20,448 nucleotides of DNA from Streptomyces sp. NRRL F-5122 (lineage in GTDB: Bacteria; Actinomycetota; Actinomycetes; Streptomycetales; Streptomycetaceae): positions 1 to 20,448 of the forward strand of contig NZ_LMWH01000299.1 in the NCBI RefSeq assembly GCF_001507435.1, written 5' to 3'. The notes under the pieces were generated by a model. The model did no database searches. It had not been told where the DNA came from and saw nothing but the letters and a program-made list of their open reading frames with translations. Below are positions 7,523-14,198 of the stretch, in pieces (within the stretch, counting starts at the first letter, position 1; every line of letters begins with the position of its first letter). A program made the translations under genes and the position numbers.

Positions 7523-7937
7523 GATCTGTCGCGGTGAGCGAGGCAGGCATCAAGCGCAGCCACATCGTGCCCCGTTCGCCCGGATCACCGTGCAGGTAGT
7601 GCACGAAACGCTCGTCCCACAGAGCCTCGTCCGCACCCAAGTAGCGGGCAAGTTTGCGTTGCCCCCTTGGCACATCGAAGGGCACAAGCTCGGCCCGGCC
7701 CCGAGCGATCACCTGCCGGACACGGCCCGTCGCGAGATCGCACTCGTCCACCACGAGAGCGACGTTCGGGTCATCCTTCACGCGGTCGAACAACCGGGCC
7801 CGCGGGCCTGTCAAAGTCCAGAACACTCCCTCTTCCCAGAGGAACCAGACAGGACGCACCGTTGGCCCGCTCGTCGCGATGCGGGCGGTGAGCGGCTGCT
7901 GCAAGAAGGCGTCCACATCAAAACCAGGAGATTTCAT
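7500..7937 (-). CDS. Pyridoxamine 5'-phosphate oxidase family protein (split barrel)
   Basis: 145 residues from ATG 7937. This start is preferred over the ATG at 7946 because AGAGG (complement of 7947-7951) lies 9 bases before it. The sequence has the FMN/F420-binding split-barrel pattern: FLQQPLTARIATSGPTVRPVWFLWEEGVFW, then LTGPRARLFDRVKDDPNVALVVDE with the Arg/Lys cluster that contacts the flavin phosphate, and VIARGRAELV. It is likely a cytoplasmic FMN- or F420-dependent reductase; the substrate is unknown. Its stop codon lies inside the tail of the IS21 remnant, so the last residues may have been replaced when the element inserted. It is the only intact gene between the two arms of the inverted repeat. 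Confidence 0.85.
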   Translation of the reverse strand: MKSPGFDVDAFLQQPLTARIATSGPTVRPVWFLWEEGVFWTLTGPRARLFDRVKDDPNVALVVDECDLATGRVRQVIARGRAELVPFDVPRGQRKLARYLGADEALWDERFVHYLHGDPGERGTMWLRLMPASLTATDLSYSVAS

Positions 7938-8415
7938 GTCTCCCATCCTCTGGTGCCGTCGATCACTTCACCACCGGCCTACGACCTACGACCAAAGCCT
8001 CAGACGCCCCGAGCCCTCGGAAGAGAAAAGCCCCCCATGTGGCCCCGCGCGGACCAATCCCCGGGGCCAATTGAAGACGTCCAGGAGACACAGGATCTTC
8101 ATCAACTGGGGCCGCTGGAAGACGTCCTGCCGGGACCGCTGAACAACGCCACGCCATCCCGGCAGATACCTCGTCTTCGCCGTCGGTGGTGCACACCTTC
8201 GTCGGCAAGCCATCGGCCACGCCAACGTCCCCTGCCGCAACCAGATCCCGCCGCAGCACCTCGAGTCCAGGCAGTGCCGTAACGCGTCGTAGCAGGGACC
8301 GCCGGGACCGCGTGATTGACCCTGCCGACTGCCCGGGTGAGACGCCACGGTGGGACGGTAAGCCACAGGGGACCGTGTCTCTCGGAAAAAGACATCCGAA
8401 ACCGGAACCTGCAGT
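7938..8415. other. Non-coding stretch beyond the prepilin peptidase remnant
   Basis: A minus-strand frame remains open from the prepilin peptidase remnant down to 7963 and would add about 150 residues, but prepilin peptidases normally end near 8416. The extension contains the right arm of the inverted repeat and resembles no family. A short internal copy of the repeat core (GAAGACGTCCAGG, near 8072-8084) lies about 30 bases from the right arm. Confidence 0.45.
8103..8148 (-). repeat. Right arm of the imperfect inverted repeat
   Basis: Starting CAACTGGGGCCGCTGG and ending GAACAACG, this is the partner of 6713-6757 in opposite orientation. The two arms may be the ends of a mobile element or two copies of a dispersed repeat. 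No target-site duplication was recognised beside them. Confidence 0.75.
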
Positions 8416-9127
8416 AGAACCCAAGAGCACGCCGGTGAACATCCCGACAGGCACAAACGGACCGAACGGGATGACCCTCTGGCGTCCGGCTCGGCGCGTG
8501 AGGATGAGCCCGACGCCGTACAACGCGGCGAGCAGGTATCCGGCGAAGGCCCCGATCACAACGGTCCGCCATCCGTACCAGCCCAGGACAGCCCCCAGGA
8601 AGAGGGCGAGTTTCAATCACCGAACCCCAAGCCCCTGCTGAGGACGAAGAGCACGAAGTAGCCGGCCCCCAGGACGAGAGAACCGAGCAGCGCGGACGTC
8701 CAACTGCCTTCGGCACCGGGAAACACCGCGGCGACGCCTCGCACGGCCAGCGCGGCCGCGGCGAGCGGCAGGGTGAGCACGTCGGGCAGTCGGTGCGCCG
8801 CATAGTCGACGGCGATGGCAAGCAGCACGGCGGCCGGGGTGAGTAGCAACCAGACCACCAGCTCAAAACAGGCACCGGTGGCGGCCGCCAGCACGGCGCA
8901 GACCACGGCCGTGACGAAGGCGACGGGCAGTGCGCTCGAGCCGTAGGCGTCTCCGGCGGCGCAGCAGGCACGCCCCAGCCATCAGTGACCGGTGCCCGTG
9001 AGGGGATGGCCTTTGGGACACGAGCCCGCCCGGGTTCCTCGAGGGGCACGGAGAGCCGGTACACGGGACCGGGGTATGAGCACGCCCGTACCAATGCCCC
9101 ACAGGGCGCCGCCATGATAATCAGCAA
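8416..9127 (-). pseudogene. A24 prepilin peptidase, disrupted by two frameshifts
   Basis: Three minus-strand frames carry successive parts of one type IV prepilin peptidase-like membrane protein. From TTG 9127: MLIIMAAPCGALVRAC ... VYRLSVPLEEPG. From about 8990, in another frame: WLGRACCAAGDAYGSSA ... VLLAIAVDYAAHRLPDVLTL, with the first catalytic Asp in the D-x5-LPDxLT motif, then VLFVLSRGLGFGD and a stop at 8613. From 8616, in a third frame: KLALFLGAVLGWYGW ... GLILTRRAGRQRVIPFGPF ... GMFTGVLLG. The last break falls in the GxGDVKLA catalytic motif, where GGTGATTGAAA appears in place of GGTGAxGTGAAA, one base short. The enzyme would cleave leader peptides of pilin-like proteins at the membrane. 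It lies 25 bases after the toxin gene in the same direction. Confidence 0.75.
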
Positions 9128-9152
9128 GGTCTGCAGCGGACGGCGCCTGCGG

Positions 9153-9527
9153 TCAGCTGCCCTCGGTCCATTCCTTCAGCGCTGCAGCCAAGGCGCGTAC
9201 ATCCACATGCCCGGCCGACACCTGGTCGGCAAGGTCGGCGGCTCCCTTGGCGGTGACCCCTACGGAAAAGCCGCTGGCATACAGGTAGCCGGACGCGACC
9301 GTTGCTGCGAAGAGTTCGTTGCTGTGCTCGAGCGCCGGCACCCTGGCAAGGGAGTGGAAAAGTGCGGCGGCCCGGTGATGCGGCCGCGGGTATACAGGTT
9401 CGTCCAGGACGTGGAAGGCATGCCGTGCGCGGGCCGCTTCCAGGGCTCCCCAGTCCGTCACATCCGGGTCGCCCAGCTGCGTGCGGGCGATCTCCATCAG
9501 CCACGCAAGATCTACCGTGAGGTCCAC
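9153..9527 (-). CDS. Fic/Doc-like toxin component of a toxin-antitoxin pair
   Basis: 124 residues from GTG 9527, which starts VDLTVDLAWLMEIA; an in-frame upstream extension is Arg/Ser-rich and overlaps the antitoxin, so it is rejected. AGGGCGG lies about 10 bases before the start. The sequence matches the actinobacterial family annotated as the toxin of a Fic-type toxin-antitoxin system: DWGALEAARARHAFHVLDEPVYPRPHHRAAALFHSLARVPALEHSNELFAATVASGYLYASG. Doc proteins carry HxFxxGNKR in the active-site loop, but here the equivalent reads VPALEHSNELF. The catalytic His is absent and only the Asn is kept, so AMP or phosphate transfer by the usual mechanism is doubtful. The gene starts 16 bases after the antitoxin stop, as in a toxin-antitoxin operon. 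Confidence 0.78.
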   Translation of the reverse strand: MDLTVDLAWLMEIARTQLGDPDVTDWGALEAARARHAFHVLDEPVYPRPHHRAAALFHSLARVPALEHSNELFAATVASGYLYASGFSVGVTAKGAADLADQVSAGHVDVRALAAALKEWTEGS

Positions 9528-9543
9528 TGAGTCGCTGCCCGCC

Positions 9544-9777
9544 CTACGCCGCGGACGCAGCCGCGCCAGGCTTCGGGCCGAATCGGCCGGCGAACTCCTC
9601 GCGGACACCGGGAGTGCTGAGGAACAGGGCGCTCCCCTCGAGGAACCGCCCCCTGTTGAGCTCCTGGGTCAGGACACGTTCGGCGTACACCGTCGGATCC
9701 TCGTGCCGCTCGCGCGCCGCGCGTGTGAGGCGCTCGTAGTGTTCGTCATCGAGCTCAATGCGCAGTTCCTTGCCCAT
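9544..9777 (-). CDS. RHH-type antitoxin
   Basis: 77 residues from ATG 9777, beginning MGKELRIELDDEHYERLTRA. This is the strand-helix-helix pattern of a ribbon-helix-helix (CopG/Arc-like) DNA-binding dimer, in which KELRIELDD would form the DNA-contacting ribbon. The C-terminal half (FLEGSALFLSTPGVREEFAGRFG) is what usually wraps the toxin. A GTG at 9786 is an alternative start, because GGAGG sits only 2 bases before the ATG. The gene precedes the Fic-like toxin, is intact, and has a perfect inverted repeat just upstream that could be its own operator. It likely neutralises the toxin and represses the operon. Confidence 0.78.
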   Translation of the reverse strand: MGKELRIELDDEHYERLTRAARERHEDPTVYAERVLTQELNRGRFLEGSALFLSTPGVREEFAGRFGPKPGAAASAA

Positions 9778-9790
9778 GGCCTCCACGGTA

Positions 9791-9809
9791 GCCGGGACAC
9801 GCTCCCGGC
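9791..9809. promoter_or_regulatory. Candidate operator of the toxin-antitoxin operon
   Basis: GCCGGGA (9791-9797) and TCCCGGC (9803-9809) form a perfect 7-bp inverted repeat with a 5-base spacer, 14 bases upstream of the antitoxin ATG. RHH antitoxins commonly bind such palindromes to repress their own operon. An RNA hairpin is the alternative reading. No clear -35/-10 pair was found around it. Confidence 0.4.
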
Positions 9810-9966
9810 GGGAAGGAATTGGCTGGTGGGCTTCGACTGTCGGCGATGGTGCGGCGTATGAAGGTGAGAATGCGCTCCTTCCTCCCGGTGAGGTACTCGA
9901 CCCGGTGATGGGCCGCCCTCCCGACCAGAACTCGCTTCGAATTCTGAGGCACGTAATACCGAACAC

Positions 9967-10196
9967 ATGAACGGCCCTGCGTCGTCCAGCTGGATCTGCT
10001 GCACTTCGCTCGCCGTGTCGTCGTCCAGCAGTCCACGGCGGCCCTTGACCACATCGACGCATGGATCGCAGCCAAGGAACAACGGCAGGCGGCACGACAG
10101 CGCGCTGAGGAGATGCGGCCGACCCTCACCCTGTCCGCCTGCAGGACCCGGCGAGCACGTCGGCGAACCGGCTCCGGAGAACAGCTGGTGAATTGA
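9967..10196 (+). pseudogene. N-terminal remnant of a DUF6233-like small protein
   Basis: ATG 9967 gives MNGPA and then drifts to a Ser-rich frame. One base later (from 9981) the sequence is VVQLDLLHFARRVVVQQ ... ALDHIDAWIAAKEQRQAARQRAEEMRPT, a helical segment like the N terminus of the DUF6233 proteins abundant in Streptomyces. The frame then turns Arg-rich and stops at 10194-10196, before the Cys/His-containing C-terminal part of that family. So there is a frameshift near 9980 and the gene is truncated. The family assignment is from memory of its general pattern and is tentative. Confidence 0.4.
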
Positions 10197-10219
10197 TATA
10201 CCCGCTGTTGCCGTTTTCC

Positions 10220-10279
10220 GATGTATCGGTTTCAGATGTACCGGTTGCAGATGCATCGGTGACAGATGTCGAAATTCCG
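10220..10279. repeat. 15-bp tandem repeat, about 3-4 units
   Basis: Units at 10220, 10235, 10250 and a degenerate one at 10265 follow the consensus GATGTATCGGTTGCA. Each unit is a multiple of three, so overlapping frames give five-residue repeats (DVSVS/DVPVA/DASVT on plus; MHLQP/VHLKP/IHRKT on minus). The stretch 10193-10310 is clearly less GC-rich than its surroundings. No ribosome binding site marks a gene here. Confidence 0.7.
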
Positions 10280-10830
10280 GCAGATGCACCATATGACAAG
10301 CCCCTCGAGATGCTCAGTCGCCGACACAACTCCACGCGACCACCCCCCGGCGGGCATTCCGGCCCCGGCGGTGAACCTGCAGCTCCACTCCGCCCGGACA
10401 CCGAGAACCCCCCCCATCACCCCCCACACGGCCACCGCACCACCGCAACCCCGTACCGCACCCCCGTACCGCACCCCTGGAGCGCAGGCCTGCAGCCGGT
10501 GCGATCCGCCCGCCGGGCCGCCCGGGCCGGTACCGGGGCGGGTGCCCGGGACCTTGAACATCCGGCGTCGGGCATCCGGCATCGGACCCGGACATCCGCC
10601 TTCGCCGCCTCGCCAGCCCTACCAGCACCCTCGGATTGCCCGGGCTGGAGTGTGGCGGTGGCGGGGTCTCGGAATCTCCCCTTTGCGTCGTAGCTGCCTG
10701 CCCCAGAACATAGGCGGCTACCCCGTGGGTGCAGGTCGAATGACGGGTGGCGCTGGCACCGGTGGCCTGCATCGGGGTAGCGCGGCAACGAGGCCAACGA
10801 CGATCTCCGGCGGCCGGCCAACCGGGCCGC
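10280..10830. other. Low-complexity intergenic region
   Basis: About 550 bases with C-rich runs (for example 10407-10432), a short direct repeat of CCGTACCGCACCCC near 10451-10478, and repeated CATCCGGC-like words near 10559-10600. All open frames are Pro/Arg/His-rich and none resembles a family. No gene is supported. Confidence 0.5.
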
Positions 10831-11526
10831 TCACCGAGGTGCTCCCGCCAGACTTCGCGGCGGCTCGCTGAGCACCGCGCGCATGTCGCGCACCGCGTGC
10901 CAGGTCCCTCGCCAGGTACCCGTGACCTTGGAACGGCCGGCGCGCGGGTAATACGGCACGTCGACCTCGCGCACCCGCCATCCGGCGTCTGCGGCGCGAA
11001 CAACCATCTGCAATGGGTAACCCGACCTACGGTCGGTCAGGTCTAGGTCAAGCAGGGCCTCCCGGCGGGCTACCCGCATCGGGCCGAGATCGTGCAGGTG
11101 CAGGCCGGTGCGGCGGCGGACCAGTCGGGCCAGCTCGCGGTTGGCGAGCCGGGCGTGCATCGGCCAGGTACCCTGCGTCGTCGGCCTGCGCCGCCCGAGC
11201 ACCAGGTCCGCCTCACCGTCCAGGACGGGTTGAGCGAGGGACGGCAGCAGCCCCGGGTCAAGGGTGGCATCGCAGTCACAGAAGCAGACCACGGGGGCGG
11301 CGGCGGCGCGCAGCCCGGCTGCGCAGGCGGCGCCGAAGCCGCGTACTGGTTCGCCGACGACGTGGGCGCCCAGCGACGCGGCGAGCTCGGCGGAGCCGTC
11401 GGTCGAGCCGTTGTCGACGACAATGGCTCGCCAGCCGGGCGGGATCCGCTCCAGCACCCAGGGAAGGGCCGCCGCTTCGTTGAGGCACGGGAGTACGACG
11501 TCCGCCAGGGGCCGATGTCTGTCCAT
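10831..11526 (-). CDS. Family 2 glycosyltransferase (polyprenyl-phosphate sugar synthase-like)
   Basis: 231 residues from ATG 11526. The frame is open up to 11886, but upstream residues are a linker and an epimerase remnant, while MDRHRPLADVVLPCLNEAAAL is the normal GT-A start. Motifs: nucleotide-binding strand VVLPCLNEAAAL (10-21), IVVDNGSTDGSAELA (35-49), GFGAACAAGLRAA (63-75), and the metal-binding DxD at D84/D86 (CFCDCDATLDPG). RRSGYPLQMVVRAADAGWRVREVDVPYYPRAGRSKVTG (167-204) is typical of DPM1-like enzymes. These transfer a sugar from a nucleotide sugar, often to polyprenyl phosphate, at the inner face of the membrane. No C-terminal membrane helices are present. In other Streptomyces this enzyme is often near a DUF2064 gene and an epimerase; the epimerase survives only as a remnant here and DUF2064 is not seen. 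Confidence 0.85.
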   Translation of the reverse strand: MDRHRPLADVVLPCLNEAAALPWVLERIPPGWRAIVVDNGSTDGSAELAASLGAHVVGEPVRGFGAACAAGLRAAAAPVVCFCDCDATLDPGLLPSLAQPVLDGEADLVLGRRRPTTQGTWPMHARLANRELARLVRRRTGLHLHDLGPMRVARREALLDLDLTDRRSGYPLQMVVRAADAGWRVREVDVPYYPRAGRSKVTGTWRGTWHAVRDMRAVLSEPPRSLAGAPR

Positions 11527-11700
11527 CACGTCTTTCAGAGTATGGAGAGAACTGTGATGTCGCGCCCGGAGCTCACCCGATGTGCGCTGGCGCGGTTCGG
11601 ATGCCGGGCGCTTCCGTCCGCTGGGGGCCCGCAACGTATCCGGCGGCTGCGGGCTCAAGGGCATCTCCTGCACGCGCCCATACCGAGGCTCCGATGTCTG

Positions 11701-12030
11701 GCCGCGCAGCGGGGCCTTCGCGGATTCCCGCATGCCGACGCTGAACGGTACCTGAGGCAACCGGCCGGGTTCCTGGCGCAGCCGTGGCGAGGAGGCGGTG
11801 ATGTGGCGCGCGTCGCCCAGCTGGTACTCGCCGGTCACCACCGGCTCGGGCCCGCTGCGGGCCTCGGAGAGCGAGGTGGCCATCACTCCCAGGGTGTGTG
11901 GGCTGCCGCTGCCCGAGGTTGTAGGCGCGGAGTGTCTCTCCCTGGCGAGGGGCCGACCGCGTCGGCCGCCGCCAGGTTGTCAGCGGCTACGCCGGCGACG
12001 TGGACGAAGTCGCGGCACTGGCCACCGCTT
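11701..12030 (-). pseudogene. NAD-dependent sugar epimerase, C-terminal remnant
   Basis: Minus-strand pieces in different frames align in order with the C-terminal third of extended SDR epimerases: GGQCRDFVHV-AGVAADNLAAADAV (12030 to about 11955), LRAYNLG (about 11935), then SGSPHTLGVMATSLSEA and VTGEYQLGDARHITASSPRLRQEPG ... FSVGMRE. The final residues resemble the family end APLRG near 11701-11715. At least two frameshifts are needed, one at the GGG run (complement of 11912-11914). The catalytic YxxxK and the Rossmann N terminus are missing; their place is taken by the divergent GT87 gene. The last frame continues open into the glycosyltransferase at 11526 through a Pro/Arg-rich linker. Confidence 0.72.
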
Positions 12031-12131
12031 CGCGCTCGCACGCGGCGCGAGCCGGAGCGTGCCTTCGAGGCTACGGCTGGATCAGGACACGCGGCGCCGA
12101 GAGGACTGCAGGCTCGTTCGCAGCTGCCACT

Positions 12132-13517
12132 GTGGCGAGTGTGGGAGTACGTACGCTCTGCGCCACGGCACTGCTCGCCGCCCTTGTTGCCGTCGTCACC
12201 GCTACGGTCCGCTCAGGCGGTGATCTCGGCCATCCGGCTACGCTGCTGGACTGGTATGCCGCCGCATGGGTGCTGTTCGCCGGCGCGGCGTGGGCGGTGA
12301 GGCGGGTGCCGGTGCGCACTGCCGTGGCGCTGATCCTGGCGGGGGGAATCGCCCTGTGCGTTGCGGCGCTCTCGGCTCCGCCACGCACCAGCGACGACAT
12401 GTACCGTTACGCGTGGGACGGTCGCGTGCAGGCCGCGGGGATCTCCCCGTACGCCTACCCCCCGGACGCACCGCAGCTTGCCCGGTTGCGTGATCCATGG
12501 CTCTTCCCCGCCGGGACCGCATGCCGTGGGTGGGACCTCCACTCAGTGGCGGGTTCGTGCACCCACATCAACAGGCCGTCCGAACGCACGATCTACCCGC
12601 CCGTGGCCGAGGGGTGGTTCCTGCTGGTGCACGCCGTCTCCCCGTCAGGCGGGCGGCATAAGCCACTGCAACTCGCCGGTGCGGTGCTCGCCGTCGTTAC
12701 GACGATGGCGCTGCTGCTGGTGCAGCGACGTACGTGTGGAGACATACGACGGGTGGCGCTGTGGGCATGGTGTCCGGCGGTGCCGTTCGCCGCAGTCAAC
12801 GACGCCCATGTGGACGCTCTCGGAGTGCTCCTCACGGTGGCCTCCCTCGGCGCGGCCGCGGGAGCATACCGTGGAGCGCTGCTCGGGGCGGCGATCGCCG
12901 TCAAACTGCTGCCCGTGCTGGCCCTTCCGGGCGCGCTGTCGGGGGCCCTAGCCCCCGGGTATGACCTGCGTGTCCGAGGGCGGGAGATGGCCGGCGTGCT
13001 ACTCGCCGCCGTTGGTGTTGTGGCGCTCGTCTATCTCCCGTACCTGCTGGCGTCCGGTTCCGCGGTCCTGGGTTATCTCCCCAACTATCTGCGCGAGGAA
13101 GGGTACGAGCCAGGAGACGTTGGCCGCTTCGCACTGCTGCGGCTGGTACTGCCGGACGCGTGGGCCGGTCCGGCTGCCGTCGCACTGGTGGCGCTCAGCG
13201 CCTGGTACGTCCTTCGACGCGGCGATCCAGAGCGGCCGTGGCACGGATCGCTGCTGGTCACGGGTACTACGCTGCTGCTCACCTCGCCCGCGTACTACTG
13301 GTACGCGCTGCTCGTCGTCGCCCTCGTGGCCATGGGTGGCCGATGGGAGTGGCTCGCCGTCGCTGCCGCAGGCACCGTGTTGTATATCGCGGACGCACTG
13401 CAGTGGCATGACATCCAGGTCACCGCGTACGGGATGGCCGCCGCGGCGGTGCTCGCTGGTGCTCTCGTCCGGACGCGGGCGCGTGGTGGCATAGAGCGGC
13501 GGCGGGACGGTGCGTGA
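12132..13517 (+). CDS. GT87-like polyprenyl-phosphate mannosyltransferase (membrane)
   Basis: About 461 residues from GTG 12132. The open frame reaches back to 12000, but that part overlaps the epimerase remnant and is not membrane-like; GTG 12141 is another option, and no good ribosome binding site decides between them. The protein has roughly ten or more membrane helices (for example LCATALLAALVAVVTATV, VALILAGGIALCVAAL, GALLGAAIAVKLLPVLALPGA). The first extracytoplasmic loop carries SDDMYRYAWDGRVQAAGISPYAYPPD (about residues 88-113). The acidic DxYRYxWDG and downstream Pro-Tyr pattern are found in actinobacterial GT87 (DUF2029) enzymes. These use polyprenyl-phosphate sugars as donors on the outer face of the membrane. 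The neighbouring GT2 enzyme could make that donor, but this is an inference from adjacency. Confidence 0.8.
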   Translation: MASVGVRTLCATALLAALVAVVTATVRSGGDLGHPATLLDWYAAAWVLFAGAAWAVRRVPVRTAVALILAGGIALCVAALSAPPRTSDDMYRYAWDGRVQAAGISPYAYPPDAPQLARLRDPWLFPAGTACRGWDLHSVAGSCTHINRPSERTIYPPVAEGWFLLVHAVSPSGGRHKPLQLAGAVLAVVTTMALLLVQRRTCGDIRRVALWAWCPAVPFAAVNDAHVDALGVLLTVASLGAAAGAYRGALLGAAIAVKLLPVLALPGALSGALAPGYDLRVRGREMAGVLLAAVGVVALVYLPYLLASGSAVLGYLPNYLREEGYEPGDVGRFALLRLVLPDAWAGPAAVALVALSAWYVLRRGDPERPWHGSLLVTGTTLLLTSPAYYWYALLVVALVAMGGRWEWLAVAAAGTVLYIADALQWHDIQVTAYGMAAAAVLAGALVRTRARGGIERRRDGA

Positions 13518-13546
13518 GTCGGAGGTGCCGACCGGGTGTGAGGGAG

Positions 13547-13990
13547 TCATCGGTGGCGGCGTCTGAAGACGACCATCCGCAGGACGGTGAAGCGCACCAG
13601 GGTCACCAGGGCGAAGCTCGGTACGAGCACCAGGGTCTCCGCTGCTGGTGAGGCGGTTGGCCGGTAGTGGCGGAAGAGCAGGACAGCGCCCGAGGTAACC
13701 ACATACGCCAGGACGAACAGGCCGCCTGCGGCCAGATGCGCCTGGAGGACCCGGACCGCAGACCCGCGGAAGGTCAGCCGGCGGTTGGCCTCCGTGTTGA
13801 GGACGGTGACGGCAAGAAGGGACGCGAAATTGGCCAGGATGGGCGGCGACCAGTGGCGCAGAACCCAGTACAGCAATGCCTGGGCCACCGTGGAGGCGGC
13901 ACCGATCATGACGAACCAGAACGCTTCCCTGGTCAGCGCGGCGCGGCCGGGCCGGGTGGGGGCGCTGTGCTGTGCGCTGAGACGTCGCAC
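13547..13990 (-). CDS. GtrA family membrane protein
   Basis: 147 residues from GTG 13990, the usual size of the GtrA family (PF04138). Four predicted membrane helices lie at about 23-45 (EAFWFVMIGAASTVAQALLYW), 49-68, 86-107 and 118-138, with the family signature ASLLAVTVLNTEANRRLTF between helices 2 and 3 and a basic tail RRRHR. GtrA proteins are thought to help translocate or use polyprenyl-linked sugars in cell-surface polysaccharide decoration. This fits the GT2 and GT87 neighbours. The gene is convergent with GT87, separated by about 30 bases. Intact. Confidence 0.88.
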   Translation of the reverse strand: MRRLSAQHSAPTRPGRAALTREAFWFVMIGAASTVAQALLYWVLRHWSPPILANFASLLAVTVLNTEANRRLTFRGSAVRVLQAHLAAGGLFVLAYVVTSGAVLLFRHYRPTASPAAETLVLVPSFALVTLVRFTVLRMVVFRRRHR

Positions 13991-14186
13991 CCCACCATCA
14001 TGAGGCCACGTGCGACCCGTCGAGCCGTGCGGAGCGCTGGTTCAACCGTTCGGCTGGCAGCGGACACCCGCATGCACGCCAGGCACGGAAAGTCGACCCG
14101 ATCTGTGCCAGTTTGTAGCTGCCGACTTAACGGGCACCGATGGCTCTGTGGGGTTCAATCCCCCCTTGGCAGTCGGCCTGGGACAG

Positions 14187-14195
14187 AGGAGAAGG
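14187..14195 (+). promoter_or_regulatory. Ribosome binding site that fixes the oxidoreductase start
   Basis: AGGAGAAGG precedes ATG 14199 by a few bases and is the strongest Shine-Dalgarno sequence in the window. It decides against the longer open frame that reaches back to 14010. Confidence 0.7.
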
Positions 14196-14198
14196 CCG

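Noticed and set aside
6855..8282. 475-codon plus-strand frame
   Set aside because: It crosses the IS21 relic in the wrong frame and is antisense to the PNPOx-like gene. Only about 7145-7212 carries real IstB sequence.
9669..10292. Minus-strand frame with MHLQP-type repeats
   Set aside because: Equally explained by the 15-bp repeat being a multiple of three; no start signal and it overlaps the antitoxin in another frame.
10193..10693. 166-codon plus-strand frame containing the tandem repeat
   Set aside because: After the repeat it becomes Pro/Arg/His-rich, with no ribosome binding site and no family; the opposite strand is equally open.
14148..14168. tRNA T-arm-like GGGGTTCAATCCCC
   Set aside because: No acceptor stem, D arm or anticodon arm could be matched around it; it is upstream of the oxidoreductase start.
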